A DNA stretch of 64,000 nucleotides. It comes from Desulfovibrio sp. (GTDB lineage Bacteria > Desulfobacterota > Desulfovibrionia > Desulfovibrionales > Desulfovibrionaceae). Positions 52,289 to 61,522 of the stretch are shown here, piece by piece. Location: NCBI GenBank assembly GCA_024683955.1, contig JAIKXS010000034.1:62001-126000 (forward strand), given 5' to 3'. The notes beneath the pieces were generated by a model that saw only the letters and a list, made by a program, of their open reading frames with translations, did not search any database and was not told the origin of the DNA. Every line of letters starts with the position of its first letter. The stretch's first letter is position 1. A program made the translations under genes and the position numbers.

Positions 52289-53341
52289 CTATGCAAGGTC
52301 GCTCCACTTGAGTACATGGTCTTCCGGGAGGTCGTGGCGAAGCTCTTGTCCGAGAACTTCGTCGTAAAAACGCGGCGAGATGCCGTGAGCAGGGCGTTTC
52401 CAGGTCAGGTCATCCTTCGTAAGCCTGTCGCCTTTTTTAACAGGCCGTGCTGTTACAAGGGATCTCCTCGCGTGCTGTCTTGCCGGGTCTTCTTCCTTAA
52501 GAGCCTTGAGAGTGAATGGCCCTATTGTTTTGAGGGTTCTGGCCATTTTTTCGCGGAAGAGGCGAAGATCGTTTTTGTCCATGGCATGGTAGTGATCATT
52601 GCCGGGAAGCGTTTTGTCATGAGTAAAGTGCTTTTCGAGAATTTGTGCGCCAAGAAGGGTAGCGGTCTCGAGGATATGCATGTCCTTTGGAAGGGTGTGG
52701 TCGGAGTAGCCGATAACGTGATTGGGAAAATGTCGTTTAAGGGCGCAAATCATGCCGAGAGCCGCATGTTCATCAGGTGTCGGATAATTGAGAACACAGT
52801 GTAGGAGGGCCAATGGATTTCCTTCTTCTTCAATCCAGTCAACCGCCTCGGCTATTTCAGAGAGACTTGATGCTCCGGTAGAAAGAATAATTGGTTTCTT
52901 GTAGGAACAGAGAACTTTGATGAAGGGTTTGTTTGTAATGTCTGAAGACGATATCTTAAAAACATCCATCAGATCATTAAGAAAACGGGCGGATTCGACG
53001 TCGAAGGGCGTTGATAGAAACGTGATTCCTGCCGTGTCACAGTGGCGTTTCAGTTCTTCAAATTCATTTTTCCAGAAACTATCGTGTTTTTTGAAGAGTT
53101 CGTACTGGCTTTTGGTGGGTTCCTTCTTGGTGTCCCAGTATGCAGGTGAATCCTTTGAAGCAAGGGTTTCCGCCCTGTACGTTTGAAATTTTATTGCGTC
53201 GGCGCCCCCTTCCCTGGCTTCGTCAATGAGTCGTTTCGCGATGTTCATATCGCCTTCGTGATTGACGCCTGCCTCGGCTATAATATAAGGCTCAGAAATG
53301 AAAGAAGAAAGTTCAGGAGTAAAACGTAGTTGTCGTGTCAT
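52289..53341 (-). CDS. N-acetylneuraminate/pseudaminate synthase (NeuB family)
   Basis: The 350-residue protein is a TIM-barrel NeuB domain (YIIAEAGVNHEGDMNIAKRLIDEA near 20, DAIKFQTYRAETL, FLSTPFDVESARFL, STGASSLSEI, IGYSDHT) with a C-terminal SAF/antifreeze-like domain (ARRSLVTARPVKKGDRLTKDDL). It condenses phosphoenolpyruvate with an N-acetylated sugar to make a nonulosonic acid (sialic, legionaminic or pseudaminic). The next gene upstream is fliS, so decoration of flagellin is the favoured role. Exact product is not readable. Confidence 0.9.
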   Translation of the reverse strand: MTRQLRFTPELSSFISEPYIIAEAGVNHEGDMNIAKRLIDEAREGGADAIKFQTYRAETLASKDSPAYWDTKKEPTKSQYELFKKHDSFWKNEFEELKRHCDTAGITFLSTPFDVESARFLNDLMDVFKISSSDITNKPFIKVLCSYKKPIILSTGASSLSEIAEAVDWIEEEGNPLALLHCVLNYPTPDEHAALGMICALKRHFPNHVIGYSDHTLPKDMHILETATLLGAQILEKHFTHDKTLPGNDHYHAMDKNDLRLFREKMARTLKTIGPFTLKALKEEDPARQHARRSLVTARPVKKGDRLTKDDLTWKRPAHGISPRFYDEVLGQELRHDLPEDHVLKWSDLA

Positions 53342-53814
53342 TGTATTTCCGTCAGATGTTGTATTTTTGAAATGGAGAAACGTAGATCGAATGCCGGAAG
53401 TCGATAACGATGTACGATTTTAGTAAAGAATGCCGGATCTCAGGAAAGCAGCCTGCGAAGGTGTCAAGAGGTGCTTTCCAGAAGGAAGAATCGATTGATA
53501 TCGAGTACGTAGTGGGGCGGGCGGTGAATCTCCGATGAAAGATCTGGAATGGAGTCCGGATACGTTTTGAGCCAGCCTCGCCTTCGTAATGAAGCGAGTG
53601 GGGCTCCTTGTCAAGACTTTTTGTGCCCTCGTCGAATGCTCTCACCGGATTTTTGACGGACGGGGCCCCTCTTCTTTGTGAAAAGACTTTTTTCTGCTCT
53701 TTATCCGTTACCCAGGGAAAAAACTCACTGCTGCCTGGAAAACACTTGCGTGGCTTTTGTATTTGAGATAATGTGGAGGCGAGTTTCATGGAAGAAACTT
53801 AAGGTAGGTATGTT
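53342..53814. other. Divergent neuB-fliS intergenic region
   Basis: About 470 bases. A minus frame of 145 codons upstream of neuB has no recognisable content. A GG-N9-GC motif (CTGGAAAACACTTGC at about 53735) resembles a sigma-54 site but has one base too few, so I do not call it. No other clear promoter. Confidence 0.4.
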
Positions 53815-54240
53815 ATGAGTAAGACTATTCGTACGTACTTTGGCCCGAAGCAACAGGATGTCTGCCAAGGTCAGATGGTCGTCAATCTGTATGATGTTGC
53901 CTTGCGGTATTTGTCCCAGGCACGGGATCAGATGGTCGCCCAGAAGTTCGCCGAGCGCAGTCTGCTTGTCGATCGTGCTCAGGCGATTATCGCTGAGCTG
54001 ACTCGTTCTATTGATGTTCAATCAGGTGGAGACTTGGCTGTTAAGCTTAACAATCTTTACCTGCTTTGTTCTTCTCGATTACTTGCCGCGAGTCAGACAA
54101 TGCGTCCCGAGGATCTGGATAGCGTCGTCAGTATTCTGACGAGACTGCGTGATGTTTACATTCGTTTCCTGGGCATTGATTCCTCCTCTGAAAAGAATGC
54201 TGAGAGAGAGCGCGTCTTTGTCGCGGAAAATGGTTTCTAG
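53815..54240 (+). CDS. fliS: Flagellin export chaperone FliS
   Basis: The 141-residue protein is a four-helix FliS fold: GQMVVNLYDVALRYLSQAR near 18, LLVDRAQAIIAELTRSIDVQSGGDLAVKLNNLYLLCSSRLL near 50, VSILTRLRDVYIRFL near 108. It binds the flagellin C-terminus before export and prevents early polymerisation. The ATG at 53815 lacks a strong Shine-Dalgarno (AAGGTAGG is about seven bases before). FliD and flagellin genes are not in the window. Confidence 0.9.
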   Translation: MSKTIRTYFGPKQQDVCQGQMVVNLYDVALRYLSQARDQMVAQKFAERSLLVDRAQAIIAELTRSIDVQSGGDLAVKLNNLYLLCSSRLLAASQTMRPEDLDSVVSILTRLRDVYIRFLGIDSSSEKNAERERVFVAENGF

Positions 54241-54298
54241 ACGTCATTCTTGCTGACAGGCCCTTTTTCTCTCCTCTTCGGATGAGATCTTTCCTTTA

Positions 54299-54336
54299 GC
54301 GCAAATTTTTATAAATTTTGCGTCTCTTTTCTTTTG
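54299..54336 (+). terminator. Probable terminator of fliS
   Basis: CGCAAATTT/AAATTTTGCG, with one bulge, is followed by a T-rich run (TCTCTTTTCTTTTG). Confidence 0.6.
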
Positions 54337-54703
54337 TCTTTTTTCCGTCTTCTCCTCCCTGCGCCTTTTCCCTCCTCTTTCTGCTTCTTATGATCGATGA
54401 GTATCTTGTCCAAGTTTTCAGAGTACATCTGAAAATTGACTCCTGACCCGTTATCCCGGGGAAATTGCGATTAGCGATCCGCGTTCGTACAGGAGTTGCG
54501 TGCTTTAATGCCGCCTCTTACTGTTTGAGGTTCTCTTCCGGACCTCCTTGACCTTGAGCACAGAGGCTTTTCTACTGTTGTATGTGTTTTTGGGTGATAT
54601 TCCAGGTTTTTTATTACGGCTGAACCGGTCCGACGGGCATTCTTTGTCCCCGGTGTAGAATCAGTTGAGCCGTTTGAAGGTCAATTTAGTGGAGACGGTA
54701 AAA
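54337..54703. other. Intergenic stretch between fliS and the RRM gene
   Basis: About 370 bases, no plausible frame and no clear signal. Confidence 0.4.
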
Positions 54704-54738
54704 ACAAAGACGCCCCGAGAGATCGGGGCGTCTTTTCG
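54704..54738 (-). terminator. Intrinsic terminator of the RRM gene
   Basis: AAGACGCCCCGA/TCGGGGCGTCTT, a perfect 12-bp stem with a four-base loop, followed on the minus strand by TGTTTTTACC; T-run also on the plus side. Confidence 0.85.
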
Positions 54739-54759
54739 GATAATATAGAAAAATCCTGA

Positions 54760-55026
54760 TTAATATCTCTGTGGACGGGGAGCACGGGGCTTTGCCTCGT
54801 TAACCCGAAGTGTACGACCGCCAAAACTGTAATTTTCAAGGGCTTCGATCGCGGCATCAGCAGCTTCGTCTTCCATTTCAACGAATCCAAAACCGCGTGC
54901 GCGGCCAGTTTCTCTGTCGCTGATTAATTTTACTGACTGTACTTCCCCATACTCCTGGAAAAGTTCACGCACCTGATCCTCGGTAGCCGACCAAGGTAAA
55001 TTCCCAACATAAATGGACTTAGACAT
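54760..55026 (-). CDS. RRM-domain RNA-binding protein
   Basis: The 88-residue single-domain RRM protein has RNP2 (SIYVGNLPW, residues 3-11) and RNP1 (RGFGFVEM, near 46) with the conserved aromatics, and a basic Arg/Pro tail (KPRAPRPQRY). Bacterial RRM proteins of this type bind single-stranded RNA and are often cold-induced. The start ATG 55026 has AGAGG seven bases upstream; the frame continues five codons further without support. Confidence 0.93.
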   Translation of the reverse strand: MSKSIYVGNLPWSATEDQVRELFQEYGEVQSVKLISDRETGRARGFGFVEMEDEAADAAIEALENYSFGGRTLRVNEAKPRAPRPQRY

Positions 55027-55282
55027 GCAATAACCTCTCAAGAAAACTATTCAACTGCGAGTCGCCAGCAAAACGTATTGCAGGCACGCATGCGGTATAT
55101 AAAACATACTTCTCCATTATTTGTCAATGGAGAAGCGCATTATCAGAGACTTTTGGGACAAAAAGAATGTCGTAGGGCAAACGTCAGGATATTTCTATGT
55201 CCTGGAGGACATTATGGCGAAGTAGGTCTTTTCCTTTGCAGGCTTTGGGACGGTAACTACGAAGGATCCTGAATCAGAGAAC

Positions 55283-56701
55283 TTACTGAGCTGACGAATT
55301 TTCGGCAGGACCGGGCATCCAGTCTTCATCCATATTTTCAAAGGACGTGTAACGAGAGTGGAAAACGAGTTCTGCAACCCCTGTCGGACCGTTTCTCTGC
55401 TTTCCTATGATAATCTCCGCTTTCCCGACCTCGGGACGTTCAGAGGGATTCTTGTGTTTGTAGACGTCGTCACGGTAGATGAACATGATGATGTCCGCAT
55501 CTTGCTCAATGGCTCCTGATTCACGCAGGTCAGCCATTTGTGGCCGCTTGTCGTCACGCGCGCGGTCTTCGACTTTGCGGTTGAGCTGAGAAAGAGCAAC
55601 GACTGGGATTCCGTGATCCTTGGCTATGGCTTTTAATGTTCGCGAGATATCCGAGATTTCAAGTTCACGTGAATCTTTGCCCCTTGGACTGCGCATAAGC
55701 TGAAGATAGTCGACGATGAGAAGGCCGATATTGTGCTTGCTCTGGAGGCGACGAACTTTTGCCCTAAGTTCCATGGTCGAAAGTGTTGCCGTATCATCAA
55801 TGAATATGGGGGCCTTGTCGAGCAGCTCGGCCGCTTCATAGAGATTGTTCCAGTCTTCATCGTTAAGCCTGTAGGCCTGGCGTAGTTTGCTCATGTCAAC
55901 GCGGGCCTTGAGCGCGAGCATTCGCTGCACAAGCTGTTCCCGGCTCATTTCCAGAGAAAAAATTGCAACCGGGGTCGCCTGTTCAGAAAGAGCAGCGTTA
56001 ACGGCAAGTGAAAGGGCAAAGGCTGTTTTTCCCATGGAAGGACGTGCCGCGATTATAATAAGATCAGATGGCTGGAGTCCTGCAGTGAGGCGATTAAGTG
56101 ACGTAAAGCCGGTGTCTACACCCGTCAGTTCGTCGTGCCTCTCAGCGGTTTTTGTCAGGCGACCGAATACGTTGGCTATAATCTGTTTTGTTGTTTCTGC
56201 TTTTTGGGTATCGAGCCCATCGGCAACGGCAAATACTGCCTGTTCGGCGCTATCAAGGAGTTCAGAAACCTCGCCTGAAGGCTCGTAGCTCTGGCCGATA
56301 ATAGTCGTACACGTGGAAATAAGGGTACGTTGTATTGCCCGGCTTTTGACGATCTTGGCGTAAAAGTCGAGGTGTTCTTCACTGACAATGGCCATGGGGA
56401 GGTCTGATATGTAGCTTGCCCCGCCTATTTTCTCATAATTTCCCATTATTCGTAACTGTTCGGCGCATGAGACAAGATCGATGGGCTTGCTTTCTTCAGC
56501 CAGTGCGAGACAGGCCTTGTAGATCATTGCGTTGCGGGGATCATAAAAATCATCGGGAGTTTTGAGAATCTCAAGTGCTTGGGACATCCCATCGGGCATC
56601 GTGAGTATGGCAGCCAGGACAGCGCATTCGGCTTCCGTGCTGTGAGGAGGAATCCGCGAGGACAAGGACTGATGGAAAACTGGAGGGGTGGTTTGGCTCA
56701 T
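55283..56701 (-). CDS. dnaB: Replicative DNA helicase
   Basis: The 472-residue helicase has an N-terminal DnaB domain (PHSTEAECAVLAAIL). The C-terminal RecA-like domain has Walker A ARPSMGKTAFALS near residue 220, Walker B LLIVDYLQLM, and the arginine-finger segment. It unwinds DNA ahead of the replication fork. It is the last gene of rpsF-rpsR-rplI-dnaB, the standard arrangement. Confidence 0.96.
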   Translation of the reverse strand: MSQTTPPVFHQSLSSRIPPHSTEAECAVLAAILTMPDGMSQALEILKTPDDFYDPRNAMIYKACLALAEESKPIDLVSCAEQLRIMGNYEKIGGASYISDLPMAIVSEEHLDFYAKIVKSRAIQRTLISTCTTIIGQSYEPSGEVSELLDSAEQAVFAVADGLDTQKAETTKQIIANVFGRLTKTAERHDELTGVDTGFTSLNRLTAGLQPSDLIIIAARPSMGKTAFALSLAVNAALSEQATPVAIFSLEMSREQLVQRMLALKARVDMSKLRQAYRLNDEDWNNLYEAAELLDKAPIFIDDTATLSTMELRAKVRRLQSKHNIGLLIVDYLQLMRSPRGKDSRELEISDISRTLKAIAKDHGIPVVALSQLNRKVEDRARDDKRPQMADLRESGAIEQDADIIMFIYRDDVYKHKNPSERPEVGKAEIIIGKQRNGPTGVAELVFHSRYTSFENMDEDWMPGPAENSSAQ

Positions 56702-56767
56702 GGCGGTGACTAAAAAGCGCTCCTAGAGAGTCTCTCAGGAGCGCTTTGAAATGGGTGTGTCTACGAA

Positions 56768-57289
56768 TTATTCAGCGTCTTTTTCCTGGGAGGCCTCTTT
56801 CGCAGCTTCCTCCGGAATCACTTCGTTTTCTTCCTCGGGATTTTGGTGGTCGGATACAACTTTGACCGTCACCATCGCAATGACGCTCGCGTGCAAACGG
56901 ATCCGCACGGGATGCTCACCAAGGGTTCTGATAGGCGAGTCAAGCAGAATACGACGGCGGTCAACTCCGGCACCAAGGCTTGCGAGGGCATCACCTATAA
57001 TGCTTGTTGTGACAGAGCCATAGAGTTTGTCGTTGTCACCTACGTGCATGGGGATAACGACATCAAGGGCTTCAAGACGGGTCTGCATGTCTTGAGCCTC
57101 GGCGCGGAGGGCATCCATACGCGCCTGCAATTTTTTGCGTTCAAGTTCAAAAGTTTTGAGATTCGCCGGACTTGCGACCATGGCGAGGCCCTGGGGCAGG
57201 AGATAGTTACGCCCGTAGCCAGGTTTGACATTAACCACATCGCCAAGGGTGCCGAGATTTTCAACGTCGGCGCGAAGAATAAGTTTCAT
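56768..57289 (-). CDS. rplI: 50S ribosomal protein L9
   Basis: The 173-residue protein has the L9 N-domain (MKLILRADVENLGTLGDVVNVKPGYGRNYLLPQGLA) that binds 23S rRNA, the long connecting helix, and a C-domain. It is longer than the roughly 150 of E. coli because of an acidic C-terminal tail (PEEENEVIPEEAAKEASQ). Confidence 0.97.
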   Translation of the reverse strand: MKLILRADVENLGTLGDVVNVKPGYGRNYLLPQGLAMVASPANLKTFELERKKLQARMDALRAEAQDMQTRLEALDVVIPMHVGDNDKLYGSVTTSIIGDALASLGAGVDRRRILLDSPIRTLGEHPVRIRLHASVIAMVTVKVVSDHQNPEEENEVIPEEAAKEASQEKDAE

Positions 57290-57300
57290 ATGCGCCTCCC

Positions 57301-57564
57301 TTAGATTGTGCTCTTTTTCTTGACTTGAGAGTCATGTGTCGCGGTGTAGATCATCAAGGCCATCTGGCGAGCACGCTTTATTTCACGGGTCAAAAGACGC
57401 TGATGGTGCGCACACGTACCCGTTATTCGACGGGCAATGATTTTTCCGCGTTCGGTTACAAAATCGCGGAGAATGTCGGGACGCTTGTAGTTCAATGGCA
57501 GCTCGGCGTCAGCGCAGAAACGGCAGTATTTACGACGAGGCGCAAAACGTTTTTTGAAAGCCAT
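57301..57564 (-). CDS. rpsR: 30S ribosomal protein S18
   Basis: The 87-residue protein has the S18 core [46 protein letters not shown]. The N-terminal CRFC of the zinc-type S18 is present. Its ATG overlaps the rpsF stop (TAATG). Confidence 0.97.
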   Translation of the reverse strand: MAFKKRFAPRRKYCRFCADAELPLNYKRPDILRDFVTERGKIIARRITGTCAHHQRLLTREIKRARQMALMIYTATHDSQVKKKSTI

Positions 57565-57872
57565 TATGCAACCTCCTCGGACGCATGGTCTGATAGCTTC
57601 ACTGTGACAAATTTAAAGATACCATCGCTGTTTCTGATATTGCGTTCGAGCTCAGCAACCAGCGGTGCCGGAGCGAGGTATTCAAGCCGCACGTAGTAAC
57701 CGCGCATCACCTTGCGCACTGGATAGGCGAGATCGCGCATCCCCCAGTGATCGGCGGTCACCATTTTTCCTCCCTCACGGTCAATGATCCCAGTGAAGGT
57801 GGTGAGCAGTGTCTCTCTGGCCTCGGCGGTAAGTTCCGGGGACAGGAGCAGCAGCGTTTCAAATTTACGCAT
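57564..57872 (-). CDS. rpsF: 30S ribosomal protein S6
   Basis: The 102-residue protein begins [14 protein letters not shown] and has the S6 pairs [12 protein letters not shown] and YYVRLEYLA. It forms the S6-S18 heterodimer on the 30S platform. ATG 57872 has AAGGAG eight bases upstream; the frame extends 65 codons further, not used. A stem (GGATGTCT/AGACATCC at 57990-58027) in the upstream gap might serve as S6/S18 autoregulatory leader, but this is weak. Confidence 0.97.
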   Translation of the reverse strand: MRKFETLLLLSPELTAEARETLLTTFTGIIDREGGKMVTADHWGMRDLAYPVRKVMRGYYVRLEYLAPAPLVAELERNIRNSDGIFKFVTVKLSDHASEEVA

Positions 57873-58033
57873 GGAAGAACTCCTTTTGGATTGGTAGCCC
57901 ACGCTTCGTGCGTGAGCAAGGAATTGCAGAAAATAGTGGGTTTTGCGGGGGAAGTCAAGGTGAATTTGTATACGGAATGGAAGAATCCCGGATGTCTGCT
58001 GCGAAGGGCTAGGCGGCAGAGACATCCAGAAAA

Positions 58034-58696
58034 CTATTCCGCGCGTGGAATGCCTTTGTCCTGCCACTCAGCAATGGGGGCCGTGAAGCCAATAATCAGC
58101 TCCTTGTCGTTGACGGTCTGCTCTATTCCAATGATGTCACGAGGTGCCTTTCTGAGAATGGTGGAGAGGCTGTCCATTGCGTTCAGGCAATCCTCGCGCC
58201 CGGTGAGATCGAGATATATGTACTTGGACTGCAAATCCTTAGCGGTCATCCTTGTGAAGTCGTTTACGGCCTTTCGGGCGACTTCACGGGTTGAGCGTTT
58301 CATAACGGCAAAAAGATCAAGCTGCTTTCCGCCACTCAGAATCGCCACCGGCAGATAACGATAGCCCGAATCAAGCCATGTGTTGATTATTTTGTCCACC
58401 TTGTTCGGTTCCGTGTGGATCATCTGGACAGCGTAAAGGCGGTTCTGGCGGAAGAGAAAGCGCTGATACCACGCTTTTTGAAAAAACGGGACTGGATTTG
58501 GGCGGCAGAGATTGTCAAAGCTGTCCTTGCAGCTGACCGCATTGGTCATTTTTTGGACCTCTCTGTGACTCATACCGTAGTAGAAATCGCCGTAGAGATA
58601 GATTTTTTTCGGGGCCTCATCGCAAGACGACAGAAAAAGGAGAACAAGTATGCAAAGCCCCCAGCAAAGCGGCTTAAGAGCGGTAGAAGAAAACAT
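58034..58696 (-). CDS. Hypothetical lipoprotein
   Basis: The 220-residue protein has a signal peptide and lipobox LFLSSC at about 20-25. The mature part has YYGMSHREVQKM, FLFRQNRLYAVQMIH and a C-terminal ELIIGFTAPIAEWQ. Not recognised. It is the second gene after the glpX terminator, 52 bases downstream of another envelope protein and ahead of rpsF. Confidence 0.7.
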   Translation of the reverse strand: MFSSTALKPLCWGLCILVLLFLSSCDEAPKKIYLYGDFYYGMSHREVQKMTNAVSCKDSFDNLCRPNPVPFFQKAWYQRFLFRQNRLYAVQMIHTEPNKVDKIINTWLDSGYRYLPVAILSGGKQLDLFAVMKRSTREVARKAVNDFTRMTAKDLQSKYIYLDLTGREDCLNAMDSLSTILRKAPRDIIGIEQTVNDKELIIGFTAPIAEWQDKGIPRAE

Positions 58697-58748
58697 GGTA
58701 CAGATTCCTTGGCGTCTTTTTGGGTCAAGGCACGCTGCAGGGGAACGT

Positions 58749-59288
58749 TCAGCGTTTGTCACGAATGGGCAGGAGAGGAGGGGATGTGTTGACCTTGGGA
58801 GCTACGGCCCCACCTGCCTCAAGCATCCTTCCGAGGTGTTTATGGGCGAGTTCTGTCTCGAAATCGCTGACGTCCGGCATGTCTGCTGGCCGGGTGCCAC
58901 GAAGATCATTGCCTTCCGTCGCAACAACGAGTGCTGCCGCCATCCTCCCCATGACGCAGAAAAACCGGCGTGCGTCCCATCCCTTTGAGGTAATCCACTT
59001 CTCGGCATTCTGCGAATAGAAAAAATCAGGTCTGCCGTTGGTAAGACCGGGATGGGCTTCTTCTTGATGGCTTTGCGCCCAGACACGAAACTCCGGCAGA
59101 ACGGTCAGAAATGAGAGAAGTTCTTTTTCCGTTGTTTTCGGCTGGTTGTCGTAGACTGTCTGTGAAGAGACCGTGCTGGGCTTGGCCGAGGAAAGGGAAT
59201 ATGAAAAAAGGAGCAGGGAAAGAAGGAGGAAAACGCCTGGGAGCAGTTCTGTTGCTTTTCTTCTCACCCGTTGCCAGTTGTGTGTCAT
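58749..59288 (-). CDS. Hypothetical membrane-anchored or secreted protein
   Basis: The 179-residue protein has a hydrophobic N-terminal segment (about 17-40) and a hydrophilic remainder with LPEFRVWAQSHQEE and WDARRFFCVMGRMAAALVVATEG. Not recognised. ATG 59288 has GGAG eight bases upstream; a longer frame is not supported. It may be cotranscribed with the lipoprotein gene. Confidence 0.65.
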   Translation of the reverse strand: MTHNWQRVRRKATELLPGVFLLLSLLLFSYSLSSAKPSTVSSQTVYDNQPKTTEKELLSFLTVLPEFRVWAQSHQEEAHPGLTNGRPDFFYSQNAEKWITSKGWDARRFFCVMGRMAAALVVATEGNDLRGTRPADMPDVSDFETELAHKHLGRMLEAGGAVAPKVNTSPPLLPIRDKR

Positions 59289-59309
59289 GTTAACTCCAGC
59301 GTTTCGAAG

Positions 59310-59360
59310 AAAAAGGCAGCGCCCTGAGGGAATCGCCCGGTGAGACCGACAGGGCGCTGA
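59310..59360 (-). terminator. Intrinsic terminator of glpX
   Basis: CAGCGCCCTG/CAGGGCGCTG stem with a long loop followed on the minus strand by CCTTTTTCTT. It lies directly after the glpX stop, which is at 59366. Confidence 0.75.
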
Positions 59361-59365
59361 ATGCA

Positions 59366-60349
59366 TTAGTAGCGAACGGCGCTTAGTTTCGAGAGCTTGT
59401 CCATGTTATGGTAACTTTCCACATAGCGGAGCGTTCCGGTCTTTGCCCTGATAACAAGGGAATGGGTCACTGTATGGTGCGCTCCATAGCGGACCCCATG
59501 AAGAAAGTCTCCCCCTGAGATCCCTGTTGCGGCAAAGAAGCAATCGTCACTTTTTATGAGCGTGTTGGTTGTAAGGGTCTCACGGATGTCAATGTTTGCT
59601 TCTTCCATGGCCTCTTTTTCCACATATGACTGAGGATCAAGACGGGCCACGATTTCTCCCCCCATGCCCTTGATGGCACAGGCCGTAATGACCCCTTCAG
59701 GCGTACCTCCCGTTCCCATCATGCAGTCGACCTCGCTTCTCGGGTCTGTTGCCATGAGCGCTCCGGCCACATCACCGTCGGTTTGAAGCTGAATACGGGC
59801 CCCCGCTGCGCGGATTGCGTCGATAAGCTCTTTGTGACGGGGTTTGTCAAGCACAAAGACAACCAGATCTTCAACATCTTTTCCAAGGGCCTTCGCAATA
59901 TGTTTGAGATTGACATGCACGGGCGCGTCTATGTCAACAGCGTTGTACGCCTCATGAGGGACAACCAGTTTGCGCATATAGAAGCTTGGGCCGGGGTTGA
60001 ACATGGAACCCGCCGGAGCAACGCCGACAACGGAAATGGCATTGGGGCGGCCGTAAGCAAGCAGATTGGTCCCTTCAACCGGATCTACGGCCACGTCAAG
60101 GGCCGGGCCCTGACCGTTTCCGACCTTTTCTCCATTGGCGAGCATTGGCGCGTTGTCTTTTTCGCCTTCTCCAATGACGACGGTTCCCTTAATGTTCAGA
60201 GAGGAGAAACTGTTTCGCATGGCTTCAACCGCGGCAAGATCTCCTGCGTTTTTGTCACCGCGTCCAAGCCAGCGTGCTGAAGCCATCGCCGCGGCTTCCG
60301 TTATGCGAACAATGTCCATGGCAAGGTTTTTTTCTGGTGCTTCCGGCAT
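59366..60349 (-). CDS. glpX: Class II fructose-1,6-bisphosphatase
   Basis: The 327-residue GlpX-family phosphatase makes fructose 6-phosphate for gluconeogenesis. Family segments are VVIGEGEKDNAPML, DVAVDPVEGTNLLAYGRPN (metal-binding DPxEGT) and DCMMGTGGTPEGVITACAIKGMGGE. The neighbourhood gives no pathway partner. It is preceded by the large intergenic gap. Confidence 0.95.
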   Translation of the reverse strand: MPEAPEKNLAMDIVRITEAAAMASARWLGRGDKNAGDLAAVEAMRNSFSSLNIKGTVVIGEGEKDNAPMLANGEKVGNGQGPALDVAVDPVEGTNLLAYGRPNAISVVGVAPAGSMFNPGPSFYMRKLVVPHEAYNAVDIDAPVHVNLKHIAKALGKDVEDLVVFVLDKPRHKELIDAIRAAGARIQLQTDGDVAGALMATDPRSEVDCMMGTGGTPEGVITACAIKGMGGEIVARLDPQSYVEKEAMEEANIDIRETLTTNTLIKSDDCFFAATGISGGDFLHGVRYGAHHTVTHSLVIRAKTGTLRYVESYHNMDKLSKLSAVRY

Positions 60350-61481
60350 TATGATTCCCTCCCAGGGTGAACATAATTATGGTGGTGCGTATACTGAGCG
60401 TACCCGTCGCTTAAGTAGACGGGACGGTATTTATGATCAATGCCTGCTGGATCTTTGCAAACAAGAAAAAGATTCAGGCTGAAAGTCAGATTGCAAATGG
60501 CAAATCATGAAGAAGAGTGCCTTGAAGACGCGGGCTGATCAGACTTCATTGTGTCTCGGACAATGAGGAAGATCCTTTCTCTTTCAGGCCGCAACAGTCA
60601 TAGCCCCCGTGGTCCGCTATACTCCATCCGCATCTCGTGGAGGCGGATAGCCGTGAGATGCGGTAGCAAAAAGGACTGCATGCAGCATACTTCAAAAACT
60701 TTCTGACCTCAATCAGACAGGGGGATCTTGGGATAAAAAGGGAAAATTTTAGCAATATTTTTACTATGGAGTGTCGTGTACCTGATCTTCGCGTTACTTT
60801 CAGATGGGACGGGAGCGAAACGTGCGATCTGTATTTTTTGAGGGTGGGAGTTAGACGTGTTTTTTTTCGCAATTTGCTGAGAATAGCGTTTTTTTTGCAT
60901 AGTTTAAGGTGTGTCATGCTTTTTGTTAGCAAGTATCGTTTTCTTATTTTAGTATTTGTTTTATAGATACAATAATAAAAACAATTATTTAAATATATAA
61001 AGTGTTATTTGTAATTATTTATTGTATAAAATCATATATTTATTATTCAAAATACATTTAGTATTAAATTATAAATTATTTTATGTACGTGTTTTATGAA
61101 ATTAGCATGCTTATATATCAATGATTGTTATAATAGATATATTTGTTGAAACAATTTTTAATATATTGTATGCTCTTATATAGTATATTGTGATTATTTT
61201 GAATATTGAGATAGAAAGTTTCTTCGTATGTCTTATTAAATAATAGATTAAAAATAAAAATACATCTCCTTCTCTTGCCTTTTTGACGACCCCGAATTAC
61301 GTTAATAGGATGTGTGTTGCCGACGGGCATAACCTTCCGGGTGTACCGTCTTTTGTGAGGCTCTTCGTTTTTCGAATTGATTATTGAAAGAGCCTTCCGA
61401 GAGCTGCAGTAGGTGTCCTGTACGGCTGCGGATCGGCTTTGTTAACAGTGGATGTCTTGTCCTTTTATTTTAAGGGATACT
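60350..61481. other. Large intergenic region with a very AT-rich core
   Basis: About 1.1 kb. Positions 60,960-61,260 are extremely AT-rich, with many runs of TATA and ATTT, and hold no gene with a ribosome site. A 70-codon minus frame (ends 61118) and a 128-codon minus frame (60546-60932) overlap it but look like chance. An inverted repeat CCGCATCTC/GAGATGCGG lies at about 60630-60662. No tRNA or known riboswitch was recognised. Confidence 0.5.
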
Positions 61482-61522
61482 AAGGAGGCAGTTGCCCCGC
61501 TAAGCGGGAAACTGATTCTATA
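61482..61522 (+). promoter_or_regulatory. alr ribosome binding site separated from its start by a hairpin
   Basis: A perfect AAGGAGG is at 61482-61488. Starting at the very next base, CAGTT (61489-61493) pairs with AACTG (61510-61514) and CCCGC/GCGGG (61496-61508) forms the inner stem with loop TAA. Folding leaves eight bases before ATG 61523, the normal spacing; unfolded, the distance is 34 bases. No other Shine-Dalgarno or in-frame start lies between. Confidence 0.6.

Noticed and set aside
53735-53749. Sigma-54-like motif upstream of fliS
   Set aside because: Only nine bases between GG and GC, where sigma-54 needs ten.
60546-60932. 128-codon minus frame in the glpX-alr gap
   Set aside because: Lys/Arg/Ser-rich without structure; probably chance, although the end (DCCGLKEKG) is coding-like.
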